Source of the DNA: Psychrobacillus sp044762855
GTDB taxonomy: Bacteria > Bacillota > Bacilli > Bacillales_A > Planococcaceae
DNA: 64,000 bases
Reading direction: 5' to 3'
NCBI RefSeq assembly: GCF_044762855.1
Contig: NZ_JBIWFB010000006.1
Location: 62,001 to 126,000 of the forward strand
This document shows positions 60,823-64,000 of the stretch, one piece after another (the first letter of the stretch is position 1; each line of letters opens with the position of its first letter). The notes under the pieces are model-generated. The model was not told the origin of the DNA. It saw only the letters and a list, made by a program, of their open reading frames with translations, and ran no database searches. The position numbers and the translations under genes are program-made.

Positions 60823-61565
60823 TATCCATATATAGCAGACATTTCTTTACTCAATGAAATAATACGTTGAATAATTTCTGAATCGAAAGCATTAGGAACA
60901 TCTTCAGAAAAACCGACGACAGAAAAAGAACCGACGAGCTCATGTTTGTAGTTAAGAATTGGAAAGCCGATCGACGATACATGACGTACAAGCGGCTCAA
61001 AGGAATAAGTAAAATGTTCCATCCTTATTTGCTTTAGCTCACGTTGAAATTTAGCAATGTTAAATTGATCAATGGATTGTTGTTCTTGTTCAATCCAATT
61101 GGTTATTTCCAATGAATTGGCATAAGCCGCAAATATTTTACCCGAAGCCGAGGATAATGGTAGTTTTGTGCCAATCTGTGCACCAATATTTAACCCGTAG
61201 TTGGTATTCCAAATATTCGTAATAACGGGTCCATCATTGATCCAAGTTGCTAGTAGAGTGGTCATATTGGTCAGTTTACTAACTTCTTTAAAATATGGGG
61301 TTAATCTTCCTATAAAATCAGCATTTTGCGATGCAGCTGTTCCGTATTCTAAAAATTTATAGCCTAATGAAAAATATCCACGTTTCTGATCACGATATAA
61401 TAAGTCCATTTGCGTTAATGTATTTAAATACTTGTATAAATTACTTTTGGAAATACCTGTAATTTCTTGGATATCTGAAAATTTTAAAGGAATATCACTT
61501 TGCGCAACGGCGTCGATAATTTGGATTCCTAAAGTTAAAGAGCCGATGGTTGTATTGCTAGACAT
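60804..61565 (-). CDS. IclR-family regulator
   Basis: 253 residues from ATG 61565, 9 nt after AAGGGA. N-terminal winged helix (LKFSDIQEITGISKSNLYKYLNTLTQMDLLYR), then the IclR effector domain (SASGKIFAAYA, PLVRHVSSIGFPILNYKHELVGSFSVVGF). Sits between the hydroxylase and the DinB gene, so probably controls the gentisate module in response to the aromatic acid. Confidence 0.92.
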   Translation of the reverse strand: MSSNTTIGSLTLGIQIIDAVAQSDIPLKFSDIQEITGISKSNLYKYLNTLTQMDLLYRDQKRGYFSLGYKFLEYGTAASQNADFIGRLTPYFKEVSKLTNMTTLLATWINDGPVITNIWNTNYGLNIGAQIGTKLPLSSASGKIFAAYANSLEITNWIEQEQQSIDQFNIAKFQRELKQIRMEHFTYSFEPLVRHVSSIGFPILNYKHELVGSFSVVGFSEDVPNAFDSEIIQRIISLSKEMSAIYGYKEKEE

Positions 61566-61590
61566 TACACTCATTCCCTTCTTCTTTTGC

Positions 61591-61623
61591 TTATTTGTAA
61601 TGCGTCACAAATAACGGTATAAA
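61591..61623 (+). promoter_or_regulatory. Promoter and palindromic operator of the DinB gene
   Basis: TTATTTGT and its complement with an 8-bp centre span 61591-61614. Within it is TTGTAA (61595-61600), followed 17 bp later by TATAAA (61618-61623). A regulator bound here would cover the -35. Confidence 0.6.
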
Positions 61624-61647
61624 ACCGACACTAAGGAGTATTTTACT

Positions 61648-62154
61648 ATGACATTAGAAAATTTGAAAGAAAGTTCAAAGATTATCAAATCAATTATTGA
61701 ACAAATGGTTCGCCTAATAGAAACAACAGATACATCCCTATTATACAAAAAGCCATCTGAAGAAGAATGGTCCCTTATGCAAATTGCTTGTCATGTCAAC
61801 GAAGCAGTAGAATTCTGGGTAGCCGATTTGGAAGCATTACTAATCGTTCCAGGGGCAAAATGGGGACGTAACCACGAGCATGTTCGACGCTTGGCTGCTG
61901 TGGAAGATAATTATGTTACTTCTGTTTCGAAAGAACAAGCTATTACACGCCTTGAATCGCTAATTTCTCTTACAGAGCAAGCTTTAGGTAAAGTCAAAGC
62001 GGAAGACTTAAGTAAAACTGCACCAAGCTATAACCCAAACTTTGATGGCAAACCACTGTCTTTTTTAATCGATCATTTAATTATAAAACATATAGAAGGT
62101 CATTTAGGTCAAATGGAGCGTCATTTAGAAAAAGTACAATATCAAAATAGTTAA
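61648..62154 (+). CDS. DinB-fold protein, probable maleylpyruvate isomerase
   Basis: 168 residues, four-helix DinB/YfiT fold. Metal-site His are seen in IACHVNEAVEFW (about 51) and IIKHIEGHLGQMERH (about 150-154). The fold includes thiol-dependent (mycothiol, bacillithiol) transferases and the mycothiol-dependent maleylpyruvate isomerase. The gentisate module here otherwise lacks that step, and this gene is divergent from the IclR regulator, so that function is likely. AAGGAG upstream. Confidence 0.75.
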   Translation: MTLENLKESSKIIKSIIEQMVRLIETTDTSLLYKKPSEEEWSLMQIACHVNEAVEFWVADLEALLIVPGAKWGRNHEHVRRLAAVEDNYVTSVSKEQAITRLESLISLTEQALGKVKAEDLSKTAPSYNPNFDGKPLSFLIDHLIIKHIEGHLGQMERHLEKVQYQNS

Positions 62155-62166
62155 TAGTATGATAGA

Positions 62167-62203
62167 AAGCACAAGAGACGCATATGCGCGCTTTTGTGCT
62201 TTT
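62167..62203 (+). terminator. Intrinsic terminator
   Basis: AAGCACAA and its complement with an inner CGCATATGCG stem; T-rich tail. Confidence 0.75.
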
Positions 62204-62271
62204 ATAGCGAATATGCGATAAAATCGATCAAACAATGATAAAATGGCAGTAATAGTGCTCAGGAGGTTTGT

Positions 62272-62667
62272 ATGATGAACTTTTCTTCTTTGATACATGA
62301 GTTTGAACAATCTAACTTTTTTAAGTACATAGGATTTGAATGTGTAAGCGTGGAGTATGGGAAAGTGATCATTCAAATTCAAAAAAGGCCCGATATTTCT
62401 AATTTGAAGGACATGCTGCACGGGGGAGTTATCATGTCTGGTCTAGATATAGTAATGGGCATAACATCTAGAACATTAGGGGTGAAGGCGGCATCGACCA
62501 TTCAAATGGAAGTGAAGTTTGTAAATAGTGTCTTCGAAGGAACAACTGAAATAATTGGTGAGCTTATACATCGCTCGGACCATACAGCAATTTTAAATGG
62601 CAAAGTAATCGACGAACAAGGAAATTTAATAGCCTATAGTACAGCTACCTTTAGGTTATATTCTTAA
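62272..62667 (+). CDS. PaaI-family thioesterase (hot-dog)
   Basis: 131 residues; ATG at 62272 or 62275 behind aggaggt. LHGGVIMSGLDIVMGITS is the active-site helix of PaaI-type acyl-CoA thioesterases, followed by MEVKFVNSVFEG and STATFRLYS. Cleaves acyl-CoA esters, possibly clearing dead-end CoA esters from aromatic breakdown. Link to the cluster is by position only. Confidence 0.85.
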   Translation: MMNFSSLIHEFEQSNFFKYIGFECVSVEYGKVIIQIQKRPDISNLKDMLHGGVIMSGLDIVMGITSRTLGVKAASTIQMEVKFVNSVFEGTTEIIGELIHRSDHTAILNGKVIDEQGNLIAYSTATFRLYS

Positions 62668-62720
62668 CTGAAAATAACTCTGAAATAACGGGGGCTATTT
62701 CTAAAAAGGGGTACCATACG

Positions 62721-62751
62721 AAAAAAGCTTCCGAATAGGGGAAGCTTTTTT
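62721..62751. terminator. Terminator
   Basis: AAAAAGCTTCC and its complement around GAATAGG; T run on both strands. Confidence 0.85.
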
Positions 62752-62767
62752 CAAGTTTACAATAATA

Positions 62768-63775
62768 TTACCAACTATTTTTCAAAACAATTTTTCCAAT
62801 TGCCTTACCTGACTCCAAATATTCGTGTGCTTTTGCGACTTCATCAAAGGTAAAAACTTTGGAATCTAAAAGCGGTCGCAGCTTCCCTTCCTCCACAACC
62901 TTAGCTACTTTCTTCAAAATTTCACCATTATGTTTATGCATATCTTTGTTTAATATTTTCAATAACATAAAAGTAATATGGAGAGAAAGCCCCTTCGAAT
63001 GCATAGGAGAGAGGTCATGAGTCGAACGAGCAGCAATGGCCGCTACTGTTCCATGGAGTGCTGCTGCCTCGAAAGAGCGATCAAGGTTTTCACCTCCTAC
63101 TGTGTCAAAGACGAGGTCAAATCCTATCCCGTTTGTATATTTTTGTACATAGTCACTAACGCTTTCTTCTCGATAATTAATCGTTACATCCGCGCCAAGG
63201 TCAGTACCGATTTCTAACTTCTCCTGCGAAGAGGCAGTTGTATAGACTGTCGCTCCCGCCCATTTAGCTAGTTGAATGGCGATGTGCCCTACTCCTCCGG
63301 TAGCTCCGTGAATTAAGATATCTTGTCCGGGTACAAGCTTTGCCCGATTAAATAGTGCTTCCCAAGCGGTAATAGAGACTAGTGGTAAAGCTGCAGCTTC
63401 TTCCATCGTCAAATTTTTTGGCTTATGAGCAAGTAAGTCAACATCTGCCAGCATAAACTCTGCAAGAGCACCGCCAGACGTCCCTTTAAATCCACCCGCG
63501 CATCCAAATACTTCGTCACCAATTTTAAACTCGGTCACACCTTCACCTACTGCACATACCAAACCTGCCACATCTCCATGTAAGACTGCTGGAAATTCAG
63601 GTGCAACGGCTGGAACTGCACCAGATCGGACTTTCGTATCAATGGGATTTACACTTGTAGCCTTAACTTGGATAAGTACATGTCCAGGTTGTAGCTCAGG
63701 TTTTGAAATCTCCTTATACTGAAATACAGATGGTTCACCGAAAGATTGGATAATTTGTGATTTCACACTTATCAC
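62768..63775 (-). CDS. Zinc-binding/quinone oxidoreductase-type MDR dehydrogenase
   Basis: 335 residues. LQPGHVLIQVKATSVNPIDTKVRSG, GDVAGLVCAVGEGVTEF, then the NADP Rossmann motif GATGGVGHIAIQLAKWAGA. A medium-chain dehydrogenase lacking the Cys zinc ligands of alcohol dehydrogenase, so an NADPH:quinone or enone reductase type. AGGAGTG upstream. Not clearly tied to the neighbours. Confidence 0.88.
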   Translation of the reverse strand: MISVKSQIIQSFGEPSVFQYKEISKPELQPGHVLIQVKATSVNPIDTKVRSGAVPAVAPEFPAVLHGDVAGLVCAVGEGVTEFKIGDEVFGCAGGFKGTSGGALAEFMLADVDLLAHKPKNLTMEEAAALPLVSITAWEALFNRAKLVPGQDILIHGATGGVGHIAIQLAKWAGATVYTTASSQEKLEIGTDLGADVTINYREESVSDYVQKYTNGIGFDLVFDTVGGENLDRSFEAAALHGTVAAIAARSTHDLSPMHSKGLSLHITFMLLKILNKDMHKHNGEILKKVAKVVEEGKLRPLLDSKVFTFDEVAKAHEYLESGKAIGKIVLKNSW

Positions 63776-63912
63776 TCCTTATTATTTGTTTTACCTGATA
63801 AGAGAGAGGTCAACTTCAAATTGTAAAAAAAGAAAAGTAAAAATTTTTAGTCTTTACCTTCAAAATCAATGATACTTTATATAATTTAAAATTAATAGTT
63901 TCGGAGATGACC

Positions 63913-63940
63913 AAAAAACTCCGTCTAGAAGCCCGGAGTC
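63913..63940 (-). terminator. Terminator of the gene entering from the right
   Basis: Minus strand ACTCCG and CGGAGT around GGCTTCTAGA, followed by T6. Confidence 0.7.
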
Positions 63941-64000
63941 ATTTTCCAAAAATATAAGTCTTCAAAAGCGCAGCCCTCTCACGCAATCGTACTTTTGTTT
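63939..64000 (-). CDS. 3' end of an unidentified gene
   Basis: The frame ending in TGA at 63941-63939 reads TKVRLRERAALLKTYIFGK, of plausible coding character, and runs off the window edge. The terminator begins in its stop codon. Too short to name; other frames stop earlier. Confidence 0.4.
   Translation of the reverse strand, partial: TKVRLRERAALLKTYIFGK

Noticed and set aside
1..64000. tRNA, rRNA, insertion sequence or prophage genes
   Set aside because: None recognised on either strand by motif reading; a covariance-model and transposase search would be decisive.

Overview
The window is low-GC Gram-positive chromosomal DNA. AGGAGG ribosome sites typically lie 7-9 bases before ATG/GTG/TTG starts, the intrinsic terminators are classical hairpins, and many genes have close Bacillus subtilis relatives (yhfU-like bioY operon, ymfJ, ytsJ, ywbD, bmr/blt, pepF, pepT). 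Protein flavour and the intergenic repeats suggest a Bacillaceae/Planococcaceae soil bacterium of the Psychrobacillus/Lysinibacillus/Sporosarcina type; I cannot fix the genus. No rRNA, tRNA, prophage, transposase or CRISPR array was seen.

Layout. 1-4856: a lipoprotein end, a frameshifted remnant of a small holin-like toxin, a BltR/BmrR-type regulator with its efflux pump, an alpha/beta hydrolase whose start codon is ATC, and a squalene/phytoene-synthase-like enzyme. 4916-5531: ferritin behind a Fur box. 5643-12949: a long BirA-box-preceded operon, bioY + acyl-CoA ligase + thiolase + two hot-dog dehydratase proteins + SDR reductase + complete ECF energising module (A, A', T). 13326-14739: ECF sigma factor and membrane anti-sigma. 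14864-23212: a sigma-54 regulon, with two divergent catabolic units that each encode a beta-keto acid cleavage enzyme (BKACE), a GntP-type permease, dehydrogenases, a thiolase and the enhancer-binding activator. Both promoters carry perfect -24/-12 elements and copies of GATGA-N6-TCATC.

23403-43524 is mostly housekeeping: rRNA methyltransferase, ArsR/SRPBCC pair, RecQ, DbpA-like helicase, NUDIX, AI-2E-family exporter, second BirA-box bioY, FhuF-like reductase, malic enzyme, EamA exporter, PepT, PepF, DUF2087 regulator. Its intergenic regions hold several short arrays with an exact 21-nt period. Between fhuF and the malic enzyme lies a convincing candidate for a Fur-controlled small RNA: TTGACA-17-TATCAT overlapped by a Fur box, a hairpin presenting a C-rich loop, and a strong terminator. 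This is an FsrA/IsrR-type architecture.

43791-62154 is a large accessory catabolic island. A GntR-linked operon encodes a tandem phosphotriesterase-family pair in which the first member has lost nearly all metal ligands, an SCP-type thiolase with a DUF35 partner, a CocE-type esterase, an MBL hydrolase, a two-subunit CoA-transferase and an FAD monooxygenase. A gentisate module follows: secreted MBL lipoprotein, MFS permease, gentisate 1,2-dioxygenase, fumarylpyruvate hydrolase, 3-hydroxybenzoate-6-hydroxylase-like enzyme, IclR regulator, and a DinB-fold protein that probably supplies the maleylpyruvate isomerase step. Together these suggest uptake and hydrolysis of an aromatic ester/lactone-type substrate, conversion to gentisate, ring cleavage and entry into central metabolism. 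Substrates are inferred, not read from sequence.
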